Shown in pieces: positions 36,961 through 45,960 of a DNA stretch of 64,000 nt. The DNA lies in the NCBI RefSeq assembly GCF_041206865.1, contig NZ_JBGEDP010000001.1, forward strand, positions 5,456,001 to 5,520,000, written 5' to 3'. Made by a program: the position numbers and the translations under genes. Source of the DNA: Mycobacterium sp. HUMS_12744610. Lineage in GTDB: Bacteria > Actinomycetota > Actinomycetes > Mycobacteriales > Mycobacteriaceae. Position 1 is the stretch's first letter. Each line of letters starts with the position of its first letter. Under the pieces are notes generated by a model that did no database searches, had not been told where the DNA came from, and was given only the letters and a program-made list of their open reading frames with translations.

Positions 36961-39359
36961 CAGATGGGGGGCCTCGCTCTGCCCTGCATGGCCTCCCACA
37001 CCCGCGACGGCGTCAGCGGCATGTCGGCGTGGCGAACGCCGAACGGCGCCAGCGCATCGACCACCGCGTTGACCACCGCGGGCGGGGAGCCGACGGTGGC
37101 CGACTCGCCGATCCCCTTGGCGCCGATCGGGTGGTGCGGCGACGGCGTCACGGTATGCCCGGTTTCGAGATGCGGCACCTCCATGGCGGTCGGGATCAGG
37201 TAGTCCATCAGCGAGCCGCCCAGGCAGTTGCCGTCGTCGTCGAAGGCGATCCACTCCATCAGCGCCATCCCGATGCCGTCGACGACGCCGCCGTGCACCT
37301 GCCCCTCGATGATCATCGGGTTGATCCGGGTCCCGCAGTCGTCGACCGCCAGGAAGCGCCGCACCTTGACCACCGCGGTGCCCGGATCGATGTCGACTAC
37401 GCAGAAGTACGCGCCATAGGGGTAGGTGAGATTCGAAGGGTTGTAGCACACTTCGGCGTCCAGTCCGCCCTCGAGACCCTCGGGCAGGTCGCCGGCCCCG
37501 TGCGCGCGCATCGCGATGTCGGCGATCGTCACCGACGCCGACGGGTCGCCCTTGACTCTGAACGTGCCCTTCTCCCACTCCAGGTCGGCGACCGACACCT
37601 CGAGCATGCCCGAGGCGATGATCTTGGCCTTGTCGCGGATCTTGCGGGCCACCATCGCCGCGGCCGCACCCGAGACGGGCGTCGAGCGGCTGCCGTAGGT
37701 GCCCAGGCCGAACGGCGTCTGGTCGGTGTCGCCGTGCACGACGTCGATGTCGTCGGGCGGAATGCCCAGTTCCTCCGCGACGATCTGGGCGAACGTCGTC
37801 TCGTGGCCCTGGCCCTGGGTCTGGACCGACAGGCGCACAACGGCTTTGCCCGTCGGGTGCACCCGCAGCTCGCAGCCGTCGGCCATGCCCAGGCCCAGGA
37901 TGTCCATGTCCTTGCGTGGGCCGGCCCCGACCGCCTCGGTGAAGAACGACATCCCGATGCCCATCAGCTCGCCGTTTTGCCGCCTGCGCCTCTGTTCATC
38001 GCGTAACGCCTCATATCCGACCATGTCCATGGCCTTGCGCAGGGTGGTCTCGTAGTCGCCGGAGTCGTACACCCAGCCGGTCTTGGTGGTGTAGGGAAAC
38101 TGCTCGGGGCGCAACAGGTTTCGCAGCCGCAGCTCGGCGGGGTCCAGCTTGAGCTCGTAGGCCAGGCAGTCCACCAGCCGCTCCACCAGGTACACCGCCT
38201 CGGTGATCCGGAAGGAGCACGCGTAGGCCACCCCGCCGGGCGCCTTGTTGGTGTACACCCCGGTCACCCGCGAGTACGCCGCCTCCAGGTCATAGCTGCC
38301 GGTGAACACCCCGTAGAACCCGGCCGGGTACTTCGTCGGCGCGGCCTGGCCGTTGAACGCGCCGTGGTCGGCGAGCACGTTCGAGCGCACCGCGAGGATC
38401 TTGCCGTCCGCGGTGGCCGCGATCTCGCCGACCATGATGTAGTCGCGCGCGAAACTGGTCGACGTCAGGTTCTCGCTGCGGTCCTCCATCCACTTGACCG
38501 GCTTGCCCAGCACCAGCGAGGCCACGATGGCGCACACGTAGCCGGGATAGATCGGCACCTTGTTGCCGAATCCGCCGCCGACGTCGGGGGAGATCACCCG
38601 GATCTTGTGCTCGGGCAGGCCGGCGACCAGCGCGTAGAGGGTGCGGTGCGCGTGTGGGGCCTGCGAGGTGGTCCACAGCGTCAACTTGCCGCTGACCGAG
38701 TCCAGATCGGCCACCGCGCCGCAGGTTTCCATCGGGGCGGGATGCACGCGGGGATAGACCATCTCCTGGGTGACGACGACGTCGGCGCGCGCGAACACCG
38801 CCTCGGTGGCCGCGGCGTCGCCGGTCTCCCAGTCGAAGATGTGGTTGTCGTTCTTGCCCTCGAGGTCGGTGCGGATCACCGGCGCGGACTCCTCGAGCGC
38901 CTTGCGCACGTCGATGACGGGGTCCAGCGGGTCGTAGTCGACGTCGATCAGCTCCAGCGCGTCGCGGGCCGAGTACCGGTCCTCGGCGACGACGAACGCC
39001 ACCTCCTGGCCCTGGAAGCGCACCTTGTCGGTGGCCAGCACGGCCTGCACGTCGCCTGCCAGCGTCGGCATCCACGCCAGGCCCTTCTCGGCCAGGTCCG
39101 CGCCGGTGACGACGGCCTTGACCTTCGGGTGGGCCAGGGCCGCGGACACGTCGATGCCGGCGATGCGGGCATGCGCGTAGGGCGAGCGCAGGATCGCCAG
39201 ATGTAGCATGCCCGGCAGCGCGACGTCGTCGACGTAGGTGCCGCGGCCGCGAATGAAGCGCGGGTCCTCCTTGCGCAGCATCCGCCCGTAGCCGCACGGC
39301 TTCTGGTCGTTGTCCGCGGTGTCTTCGGGTGAGGGGGGCCGTGATTCGATCGTCGTCAT
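36960..39359 (-). CDS. coxL: Carbon monoxide dehydrogenase large (molybdenum) subunit, form I
   Basis: 799 residues. The active-site loop is AYACSFR at residues 378-384, matching the AYxCSFR signature of true (form I) aerobic CO dehydrogenases, where Cys381 binds the copper of the Cu-S-Mo centre. Other xanthine-oxidase-family features are GRGTYVDD at the N-terminus, VGGGFGNK near 263 and KGIGESATVGSPPAV near the C-terminus. It oxidises CO to CO2 at low concentration and feeds the respiratory chain. Its start overlaps coxS (ATGA) and its stop overlaps the XdhC start (TGATG). Confidence 0.94.
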   Translation of the reverse strand: MTTIESRPPSPEDTADNDQKPCGYGRMLRKEDPRFIRGRGTYVDDVALPGMLHLAILRSPYAHARIAGIDVSAALAHPKVKAVVTGADLAEKGLAWMPTLAGDVQAVLATDKVRFQGQEVAFVVAEDRYSARDALELIDVDYDPLDPVIDVRKALEESAPVIRTDLEGKNDNHIFDWETGDAAATEAVFARADVVVTQEMVYPRVHPAPMETCGAVADLDSVSGKLTLWTTSQAPHAHRTLYALVAGLPEHKIRVISPDVGGGFGNKVPIYPGYVCAIVASLVLGKPVKWMEDRSENLTSTSFARDYIMVGEIAATADGKILAVRSNVLADHGAFNGQAAPTKYPAGFYGVFTGSYDLEAAYSRVTGVYTNKAPGGVAYACSFRITEAVYLVERLVDCLAYELKLDPAELRLRNLLRPEQFPYTTKTGWVYDSGDYETTLRKAMDMVGYEALRDEQRRRRQNGELMGIGMSFFTEAVGAGPRKDMDILGLGMADGCELRVHPTGKAVVRLSVQTQGQGHETTFAQIVAEELGIPPDDIDVVHGDTDQTPFGLGTYGSRSTPVSGAAAAMVARKIRDKAKIIASGMLEVSVADLEWEKGTFRVKGDPSASVTIADIAMRAHGAGDLPEGLEGGLDAEVCYNPSNLTYPYGAYFCVVDIDPGTAVVKVRRFLAVDDCGTRINPMIIEGQVHGGVVDGIGMALMEWIAFDDDGNCLGGSLMDYLIPTAMEVPHLETGHTVTPSPHHPIGAKGIGESATVGSPPAVVNAVVDALAPFGVRHADMPLTPSRVWEAMQGRARPPI

Positions 39360-39835
39360 GAGGTGGCCTCCACCGCGTCGGCGTGCTTGGCGGCCCACTG
39401 GATGGAGCGCACGATCGTCGTGTAGCCGGTGCACCGGCAGATCTGGCCCGAGATGGCCTCGCGGATGGTCTGCTCGTCGGGGTCGGGGTCGCGGTCCAGC
39501 AGGGCGCGAGCGGTGATCATCATCCCCGGGGTGCAGAAGCCGCACTGCAACCCGTGGCAGCGCATGAACCCCTCTTGCACCGGGTCGAGCCGGCCGTCCA
39601 CGGCCAGGCCCTCCACGGTGCGCACGGCGTGCCCCGAGGCCATCACCGCCAGCATCGTGCACGACTTCACCGGCACGCCGTCGACGTCGACCACGCACGT
39701 GCCGCAGTTGCTGGTGTCGCAGCCCCAGTGGGTGCCGGTGAGCCGCAGGTGATCCCGCAGGAAGTGCACGAGCAGCGTGCGCGGTTCGACGTCGGCGGTC
39801 ACCTGCTCGCCGTTGACGGTCATGTTCACCTGCAT
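39356..39835 (-). CDS. coxS: Carbon monoxide dehydrogenase small (2Fe-2S) subunit
   Basis: 159 residues. Two [2Fe-2S] clusters: the plant-ferredoxin type at Cys39, Cys44, Cys47 and Cys59, and the second at Cys98, Cys101, Cys133 and Cys135 (CHGLQCGFC and CRCTGY). It carries electrons from the molybdenum site to the FAD of CoxM. It lies 2 bases after coxM and overlaps coxL. Confidence 0.95.
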   Translation of the reverse strand: MQVNMTVNGEQVTADVEPRTLLVHFLRDHLRLTGTHWGCDTSNCGTCVVDVDGVPVKSCTMLAVMASGHAVRTVEGLAVDGRLDPVQEGFMRCHGLQCGFCTPGMMITARALLDRDPDPDEQTIREAISGQICRCTGYTTIVRSIQWAAKHADAVEATS

Positions 39836-39837
39836 GG

Positions 39838-40719
39838 TCAGTCGCTCCCTTGTGCGCCGGCCCGCTGCGCCGCGAAGCGCAGCGTGCGGATGGTCAGCTC
39901 GGAGGCCAGGTGCCGCTTGTACTCGGCGGTGCCGCGGATGTCGGTCACCGGTTCGCAGGCCTGCGCGGCGCGCCGGCCCGCCTCGGCGAAGGTCTCCTCG
40001 GTGGCCGGCCGGCCGGCCAGCGAGGCCGCGAGTTCGGCCAGCGCGTCGTGGTCGGGGTTGACTGCGGTCAGGCCGACGCGGGCGGCGGCCAGTGCCGGGC
40101 CGTCCAGGGTGACGGCCGCGCCCGCCGCCGCGACGGCCCAATCCCCTACCCGCCGTTCTACTTTCGCGTATGCGCTGGCACTCCTGGGCCGCAGCGGGAT
40201 TCGCACCTCGACGAGGATCTCGTTGTGGGCCAGTGTGGTCTCGTACGGGCCAGCCAGGAATTCGTCGATCGGGATCTCGCGTTCGCCCCCCGGTCCCCGG
40301 GCCAGGCACACCGCGTCGAGCACCAGGCACACCGTCGAGAGGTCCTCGGCCGGATCGGCCTGGCACAGCGAGCCGCCGAGGGTGCCGCGGTTGCGGACCA
40401 CCGGGTCGGCGATCACCCGTTCGGCGTCGCGGAAGATCGGGCACTTCGCGGCCAGGGTGTCGGACTCGAGCAGCTCGCGGTGCCGGGTCATGGCGCCGAT
40501 GCGGACCAGCGTCGGGTCGGTGATCACGTAGCCGAGCTCGAGGGCCAGGTCGTTGAGGTCGATCAGATATTCGGGGTTGGCGATCCGCAGCTTCATCATC
40601 GGCAGCAGGCTGTGCCCGCCGGCGATCACCCGCGCGCCCTCCCCCAACCGATCCAGCAAGCCGATGGCGTGGTCCACACTCGTCGCGCGTTCGTATTCGA
40701 AGGGGCCGGGTACTTGCAT
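39838..40719 (-). CDS. coxM: Carbon monoxide dehydrogenase medium (FAD) subunit
   Basis: 293 residues from ATG 40719. FAD-binding motifs of the CO dehydrogenase/xanthine dehydrogenase type are AGGHSLLPMMKLR near residue 33 and TLGGSLCQADPAED near 111; the C-terminal CODH_FAD_C domain follows. First structural gene of the operon (order M-S-L, as usual for form I). The gene starts 33 bases from the end of the second XdhC gene, which is on the same strand upstream. Confidence 0.94.
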   Translation of the reverse strand: MQVPGPFEYERATSVDHAIGLLDRLGEGARVIAGGHSLLPMMKLRIANPEYLIDLNDLALELGYVITDPTLVRIGAMTRHRELLESDTLAAKCPIFRDAERVIADPVVRNRGTLGGSLCQADPAEDLSTVCLVLDAVCLARGPGGEREIPIDEFLAGPYETTLAHNEILVEVRIPLRPRSASAYAKVERRVGDWAVAAAGAAVTLDGPALAAARVGLTAVNPDHDALAELAASLAGRPATEETFAEAGRRAAQACEPVTDIRGTAEYKRHLASELTIRTLRFAAQRAGAQGSD

Positions 40720-40751
40720 GCGCCACAGTGTCAGCCCGCCCCGTGGGGGCG

Positions 40752-41909
40752 TCAATAGCGAGTTAAGGAATCCCTGAACTGGCCCTCGAGCTGCGCGTCG
40801 TGGTGGATTCGCCCGGTGGTGCACCCCAGCGGCAGGCCCCCGCCGCCCCAGCGTCGGGCGATGATGTCGGCGGCGATCGAGACCGCGGTCTCCTCCGGGG
40901 TGCGCGCGCCGAGGTCCAGCCCGATGGGGCTGGCCAGCCGGCTCAGCTCGGTGTCGGTGAGCCCCACCGCCCGCAGCCGGTCCATCCGGTCGTCGTGGGT
41001 GCGGCGCGATCCCATCGCGCCGACGTAGCCGACGTCCAGGCGCAGCGCCACCTCGAGCAGCGGGACGTCGAACTTCGGGTCGTGGGTGAGCACGCAGATC
41101 ACCGTGTCCCGGTCGACGGCGCCAGCCGCCGCCTGCGCGGCCAGATATCGGTGCGGCCAGTCGACGACGACCTCGTCGGCCGACGGGAAGCGCGCCCGGG
41201 TGGCGAACACAGCGCGCGCGTCGCACACCGTGACGCGGTAGCCCAGGAACGACCCCTGCCGGGCCAGGGCGGCGGCGAAGTCGATCGCCCCGAAGACCAG
41301 CATCCGGGGCGGCGGGGCGTTGCTGGAGACGAAGACCTCCATGCCGTCGCCGAGGCGCTGGCCGTCGGGCCCGTACTCGAGGACCTCGCTGCGGCCCAGC
41401 GCCAGCAGGCCGCGGGCGTCGTCGGTGACCGCGGCGTCGGCGCGCGGCGAGCCCAAAGACCCCGACAGAGCGTCGGGCCTGACGATGAGCCGGCGGCCCA
41501 CCCACGCCGCGTCGGGGTGGGCGATGACGGTCGCGACCGCCACGGGACGACCCGCCGCGACGTCCTCGGCGATCGACCCAAGTTCGGGAAACGTTGCCCG
41601 CGAGACCGACTCGATGAAGACGTCGATGATGCCGCCGCAGGTCAGACCGATCTCGAACGCGTCGTCGTCGCTGACCCCGTAGCGTTCCAGTCGCGGTGTC
41701 CCGGTGTGCGCGACCTCGGTGGCCAGCTCGTAGACCGCGCCCTCCACGCAGCCGCCCGACACCGATCCGGTCGCCGAGCCGTCGGGGGCCACCAGCATCG
41801 ACGCGCCCGGCTGCCGCGGCGCCGACCGCAGCGTGCGCACGACGGTGCCCAGCCCCGCGGTCGCACCGGCACGCCAGATCGGCATCAGCTGAGCAAGCAC
41901 TTCCCGCAC
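40752..41909 (-). CDS. XdhC family protein, second copy (Rv0376c-like)
   Basis: 385 residues from GTG 41909 (TTG 41918 is also in frame). Full two-domain XdhC: N-terminal LMPIWRAGATAGLGTVVRTLRSAPRQPGASM, SVSGGCVEGAVYELA, and a Rossmann domain (MLVFGAIDFAAALARQG, VLTHDPKFDVPLLEVAL, GYVGAMGSRRTHDDR). It should act in Mo-cofactor sulfuration or delivery. It is the promoter-proximal gene of the cox operon and is divergent from the LysR gene, with only some 25 bases between starts. Confidence 0.88.
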   Translation of the reverse strand: MREVLAQLMPIWRAGATAGLGTVVRTLRSAPRQPGASMLVAPDGSATGSVSGGCVEGAVYELATEVAHTGTPRLERYGVSDDDAFEIGLTCGGIIDVFIESVSRATFPELGSIAEDVAAGRPVAVATVIAHPDAAWVGRRLIVRPDALSGSLGSPRADAAVTDDARGLLALGRSEVLEYGPDGQRLGDGMEVFVSSNAPPPRMLVFGAIDFAAALARQGSFLGYRVTVCDARAVFATRARFPSADEVVVDWPHRYLAAQAAAGAVDRDTVICVLTHDPKFDVPLLEVALRLDVGYVGAMGSRRTHDDRMDRLRAVGLTDTELSRLASPIGLDLGARTPEETAVSIAADIIARRWGGGGLPLGCTTGRIHHDAQLEGQFRDSLTRY

Positions 41910-41933
41910 GGGTTCCAACGTAGGCTCATACCC

Positions 41934-42893
41934 ATGACTCCGGCTCAACTTCGGGCCTATTCGGCGGTGGTTCGGCTGGGATCGGTGCGGGCCGCCGCCG
42001 CGGAGCTGGGTGTTTCCGACGCCGGGATCTCGATGCACGTGGCGGCGCTGCGCAAGGAGCTCGACGACCCGTTGTTCACCAGAACCGGTGCCGGGCTGGC
42101 GTTCACGCCCGGCGGCCTGCGGCTGGCCAGCCGCGCCGTGGAGATCCTGGGCCTGCAGCAGCAGACCGCCATCGAAGTCACCGAGGCGGCCCACGGGCGC
42201 CGCCTGCTGCGCATCGCGGCGTCGTCGGCGTTCGCCGAGCACGCCGCGCCGGGGCTGATCGAGCTGTTCTCGTCGCGCGCCGACGACCTGTCGGTGGAGT
42301 TGAGCGTGCACCCCACCAGCCGGTTCCGCGAGCTGATCTGCTCGCGCGCCGTGGACATCGCGATCGGCCCGGCCGGTTCGGTCGGTTCGGACGAGACGAT
42401 CTTCGTGCGAGCCTTCCTGAAATATCAGATCATCGCCGTCGTCGGGCCGAAAAGCCCACTGGCCAAAGGTTTTCCGACTGCCGCGGCGCTTCGTGCCCAG
42501 CAGTGGATGCTGGGGCCGTCGGCGGGCGGAGTGGACGGTGAGATCGCGGTCATGTTGCGCGCCTTGGAGATTCCGGAGTCACAGCAGCGGATCTTCCAGA
42601 GCGACGCCGCCGCGCTCGAGGAGGTGCAGCGGGTCGGCGGGGTGAGCCTGGCGATCGGCTTCGCGGTGGCCAAGGACCTGGCCGCCGGGCGGCTGGTGCA
42701 CGTCAATGGGCCGGGGCTGGACCGCTCGGGCGAATGGTGCGCGGCGACCCTGGCGCCGGCGGCTCGCCAGCCCGCCGTGTCGGAGCTGGTGCGCTTCATC
42801 ACCACACCCCGGTGCACGCAGGCGATGATCCGCGGGTCCGGCGTCGGGGTGACGAGGTTCCGCCCCAAGGTACACGTCACGTTGTGGAGTTGA
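41934..42893 (+). CDS. LysR family regulator, probable cox operon regulator (Rv0377-like)
   Basis: 319 residues. N-terminal winged helix (TPAQLRAYSAVVRLGSVRAAAAELGVSDAGISMHVAALRKEL, residues 2-44) and a LysR substrate-binding domain. The gene is divergent from the cox operon across about 25 bases, the classical layout for a regulator of the adjacent operon. TAGGCT at 41921-41926 lies seven bases before the ATG and fits a leaderless start. The effector is unknown. Confidence 0.9.
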   Translation: MTPAQLRAYSAVVRLGSVRAAAAELGVSDAGISMHVAALRKELDDPLFTRTGAGLAFTPGGLRLASRAVEILGLQQQTAIEVTEAAHGRRLLRIAASSAFAEHAAPGLIELFSSRADDLSVELSVHPTSRFRELICSRAVDIAIGPAGSVGSDETIFVRAFLKYQIIAVVGPKSPLAKGFPTAAALRAQQWMLGPSAGGVDGEIAVMLRALEIPESQQRIFQSDAAALEEVQRVGGVSLAIGFAVAKDLAAGRLVHVNGPGLDRSGEWCAATLAPAARQPAVSELVRFITTPRCTQAMIRGSGVGVTRFRPKVHVTLWS

Positions 42894-42909
42894 GCGTGAA
42901 TCCTGGTTG

Positions 42910-43554
42910 CTACCACGCGCGATCGAGGTCGGCGTGCTGGCGAATCCAGGCGTGCATCGCGATCCCGGCGGCCACCCCGGCGTTGATGCTGCGCGTCGAG
43001 CCGAACTGCGCGATGGACACCGCGATCGACGCGCCGGCGCGAATGTCGTCGGTGATGCCCGGCCCCTCCTGACCGAACACCAGCAAACACTCGCGGGGCA
43101 ACGCCACCTCCTCGATGCGCACGGCGCCCGGGACGTTGTCCACCGCGACGACGCTCAACCCGGCGCCCGCCGCGAACTCCAGCAGTTCGCCGGTTCGGTC
43201 GTGGTGGCACAGCCGCTGGTAGCGGTCGTTCACCATAGCGCCGCGGCGATTCCAGCGCCGCCGCCCCACGATGTGCACGGTGTGCACCGCGAAGGCGTTG
43301 GCGGTGCGCACCACCGAGCCGATGTTGGCGTCGTGGCCGAAGTTCTCGATCGCCACGTGCAACGGGTGGCGGCGGGTGTCGATGTCGGCGATGATCGCCT
43401 CCCGGGTCCAGTACCGATAGGCGTCAACGACGTTGCGGGTGTCGCCGTCGCGCAACAGGATCGGGTCGTAGCGCGGGTCGTCGGGCGGCTCGCCCGGCCA
43501 GGGCCCGACGCCGGCGGCCGGCGCCCCCCACTCGGTGGGCCCGGGCTCGTTCAT
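42910..43554 (-). CDS. SpoU/TrmH family RNA 2'-O-methyltransferase (Rv0380c-like)
   Basis: 214 residues from ATG 43554. SPOUT knot motifs: IENFGHDANIGSVVRTANAF near residue 67, LVFGQEGPGIT near 157, and SIAQFGSTRSINAGVAAGIAMHAW near 182 (motif 3). These show a SAM-dependent ribose methyltransferase acting on tRNA or rRNA; the site is unknown. Its start overlaps the lipoprotein stop by 4 bases, so the two are cotranscribed. Confidence 0.88.
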   Translation of the reverse strand: MNEPGPTEWGAPAAGVGPWPGEPPDDPRYDPILLRDGDTRNVVDAYRYWTREAIIADIDTRRHPLHVAIENFGHDANIGSVVRTANAFAVHTVHIVGRRRWNRRGAMVNDRYQRLCHHDRTGELLEFAAGAGLSVVAVDNVPGAVRIEEVALPRECLLVFGQEGPGITDDIRAGASIAVSIAQFGSTRSINAGVAAGIAMHAWIRQHADLDRAW

Positions 43555-44471
43555 CGCTGCGTCCACACGCCGGCGTGGGTGCCGTCGACCGCGACCGTCG
43601 CGTAGAGCAGCGCCTCGTTGATGTCGCCCTGGGTGCACAGCGACGCGTCGACGTGCACCGCGTCCAGCGAGGCATCGGGCAGGATCAGCACCGACGACCC
43701 GTACGCGGAGCAGGCCGGGTTCAGCCCCGGAGCGGGCAGGGTCGGCGAGGCGAGCAGCATCATCGGGCCGCCGCGCTTGGCGGAGTCGTCGCGGTAGCGG
43801 TCCGCGAGGGCGGTGGCCTCCAGCCCCAGCAGCATGTAGCCGTTGCCGGTGAACGCGGCCGGGTCACCGAGCTGCGCCCTGGTCACCGGGGTGCCGTCGG
43901 CGTGCCAGGCCGACAGGTTGACGGTCTTGACGACCAGGCCGGTGTCGTTGGCGTTGGTCGGCATCAGCCCCACGGGGAACGCCGCAGGGTAGGCCGCCGA
44001 CGTCTTGGGGATGCGGTCGCGCGGCGAGTAGGCGTACACGCCGCGGACCTGGCTCCGGTCCTTCTGCGGGCCGAGGCACACGGTGCCGGTGAGCCGGTCG
44101 GGCGGCGCCGACAGCGGGGAGGGGATCTGCCGCCCGCTGCTGACCGCGCTGTCGCAGCTGCCCAGCGCGGTGGCCTCCAGCGGGTGCGCCAGCGCCCCGT
44201 AGAGCCCGAAGCGAATGTCCTCCGGTCTTGCGTGCGGGCTGTTGGGCGACGCGACGCTGGCGTCGACGTCGATCAGTACGTAGTCCTCCGACCAGCGCAG
44301 GTTCGACACCCCGATGTTCCAGCCCAGCAACGCCAGCGACTCGCCGAACCGCGCCCCTTCGGCGCCATAGGGGCGGACGGGATGGGCGGAACTCGAGCAG
44401 CCGGCCAGGCAGGCGGCGATGACGAGGAGGGCGCTCGCGGCGCGCTTCGGCGACCGGAATCTAAAGCGCAT
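43551..44471 (-). CDS. Putative lipoprotein (Rv0381c-like)
   Basis: 306 residues. A basic N-terminus (MRFRFRSPKRAAS), a hydrophobic core and the lipobox LAGC with Cys25 show a secreted lipoprotein. The mature domain is not recognised; several Cys occur in it (SCDSAV, TVCLGP, NPACSA, SLCTQG). Length and position beside the RNA methyltransferase match Rv0381c. Regulation not visible. Confidence 0.78.
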   Translation of the reverse strand: MRFRFRSPKRAASALLVIAACLAGCSSSAHPVRPYGAEGARFGESLALLGWNIGVSNLRWSEDYVLIDVDASVASPNSPHARPEDIRFGLYGALAHPLEATALGSCDSAVSSGRQIPSPLSAPPDRLTGTVCLGPQKDRSQVRGVYAYSPRDRIPKTSAAYPAAFPVGLMPTNANDTGLVVKTVNLSAWHADGTPVTRAQLGDPAAFTGNGYMLLGLEATALADRYRDDSAKRGGPMMLLASPTLPAPGLNPACSAYGSSVLILPDASLDAVHVDASLCTQGDINEALLYATVAVDGTHAGVWTQR

Positions 44472-44518
44472 CAGTCACGTTCGCCACATGCGCCACTGGC
44501 CAGGAACGGTCGACTTTT

Positions 44519-44575
44519 TGCCCGCCTCACAGCGACAAATCGGAGCGGGAGGGAATTGTCGCTGCGAGGCGGGCA
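44519..44575. repeat. 20-bp imperfect inverted repeat (possible hairpin or terminator)
   Basis: Arms 44519-44538 and 44556-44575 pair at 19 of 20 positions around a 17-base loop; the arm core is GCCCGCCTC..CAGCGACAA. The element lies between the end of pyrE (44646) and the start of the lipoprotein gene (44471), both on the minus strand. No U-tract follows the stem in the direction of pyrE transcription, so if it is a terminator it is the U-less kind often proposed in mycobacteria; it could instead be a dispersed intergenic repeat. Confidence 0.7.
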
Positions 44576-44645
44576 CAACGAATGCCGCCCACGCCAGAGG
44601 CCCGTGCGGCAGGTGTGACGATTGGTGCATAGCCCCGCTCGCCGC

Positions 44646-45185
44646 CTAGCCCAGCCCCAGATCGGCAAGGCCCAGCACGCTGCGGTATAGCAGCCCCTCG
44701 GCGCGGATGGCCTCGGCGGCGCCGGTGGCGCGGTCCACCACGGTGGCAACACCCACCACCTCGCCGCCCGCCTCCTGGACGGCATGCACCGCCGTCAGCG
44801 CCGAGTTGCCCGTGGTGCTGGTGTCCTCCACCACCAGCGCCCGCCGCCCTGCGACCTCGGAACCCTCGATAAGTCGTTGCATACCATGGGTTTTCGCGGC
44901 CTTACGGACGACGAACGCGTCGATCGGCCGCCCGGGCGCGTGCATGACGGCCGTCGCCACCGGGTCGGCGCCCAGGGTCAGGCCGCCGACCACCGCGTAG
45001 TCCCAGTCGCTGGTCAGCTGCCGGACCAGGGTGCCGATCAACGCCGACGCCCGGTGGTGCAACGTGGCGCGGCGCAGGTCGACGTAGTAGTCGGCCTCCT
45101 TGCCCGACGACAGCGTGACCCGGCCGTGCACCACCGACAGGCGCCGCACCAGCTCGGCCAGCTCCGCGCGGTCAGCTTCGTCCAC
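44646..45185 (-). CDS. pyrE: Orotate phosphoribosyltransferase
   Basis: 179 residues. It makes OMP from orotate and PRPP in pyrimidine synthesis. The PRPP-binding motif is ALVVEDTSTTGNSAL near residues 115-129, and SSGKEADYYVDLRRA near the start is the orotate-site region. Full family length. Its first 14 bases overlap the end of the upstream SDR gene. It is the homologue of Rv0382c. Confidence 0.95.
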   Translation of the reverse strand: MDEADRAELAELVRRLSVVHGRVTLSSGKEADYYVDLRRATLHHRASALIGTLVRQLTSDWDYAVVGGLTLGADPVATAVMHAPGRPIDAFVVRKAAKTHGMQRLIEGSEVAGRRALVVEDTSTTGNSALTAVHAVQEAGGEVVGVATVVDRATGAAEAIRAEGLLYRSVLGLADLGLG

Positions 45186-45945
45186 GGCCGCCCCCGACCC
45201 GACTCGCCGCCGCGCGCACCAGGTTCCGCGGGATCATCCGCCCCGCGGCCACGAGCGCCTTGTACTGCAGCCCGGGCACGCTGACCACCTTGCCGGCGGA
45301 GACGTCGGCGAGGCTCTTGTCGACCACGTCATCGACCTCGAGCCACAGGAACGACGGCAGCCGGGCCATGTCGATTCCCGCCCGCTCGTGGAACTCGGTG
45401 TGCACGAACCCCGGGCACACCGCGTGCACGCCGACGCCAGTGCCCCGCAGGCCGCCGGCCAGGCCCTCGCTGAAGGACACCACCCAGGCCTTGGACGCCG
45501 AGTAGGTCGACCCCCGCCCGGACAGCAGCCCCGCCACGCTGGCCACGTTGATTACCGTGCCCGCACCGGCGGCGAGCATGGCCGGCAGCGCGGCCCGGGT
45601 CAGCTGCATCACCGCGGTGACGTTGACGTCCAGTTGCGCCTGCAGCAGCGTGGGATCCGTCGCCCAGAACTCCCCCGACGTGCCGAATCCGGCATTGTTC
45701 ACCAGCACCCGCACCCCCCCGGCGAGCCGGTCGACAACCTCATTGCGCTCGGCCGCGTCGGACAGGTCGGCGGACAGGATGTCGACACCGCCCGCCTCGG
45801 TCTTCAACTCCGCCGCGAGTGCGGCCAGCCGGTCGGCGTCGCGGGCGACCAGCACCAGGTCGTAGCCGTCGGCGGCGTAGCGGCGGGCATAACCGGCACC
45901 GATCCCGGACGTGGGCCCGGTGATCAGGGCTACGGGGCGAGACAT
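45172..45945 (-). CDS. SDR family short-chain dehydrogenase
   Basis: 257 residues. TGPTSGIG at 9-16, NNAG at 83-86, catalytic Ser136, Tyr148 and Lys152. The long C-terminus (SFLWLEVDDVVDKSLADVSAGKVVSVPGLQYKAL) is typical of the 17-beta-hydroxysteroid-dehydrogenase-like or ketoacyl reductase SDRs of mycobacteria. Substrate not readable. It overlaps pyrE by 14 bases and follows ttfA by 15, so it lies in the same operon. Confidence 0.87.
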   Translation of the reverse strand: MSRPVALITGPTSGIGAGYARRYAADGYDLVLVARDADRLAALAAELKTEAGGVDILSADLSDAAERNEVVDRLAGGVRVLVNNAGFGTSGEFWATDPTLLQAQLDVNVTAVMQLTRAALPAMLAAGAGTVINVASVAGLLSGRGSTYSASKAWVVSFSEGLAGGLRGTGVGVHAVCPGFVHTEFHERAGIDMARLPSFLWLEVDDVVDKSLADVSAGKVVSVPGLQYKALVAAGRMIPRNLVRAAASRVGGGRGRS

Positions 45946-45960
45946 GAGCGACCGGCGCGG

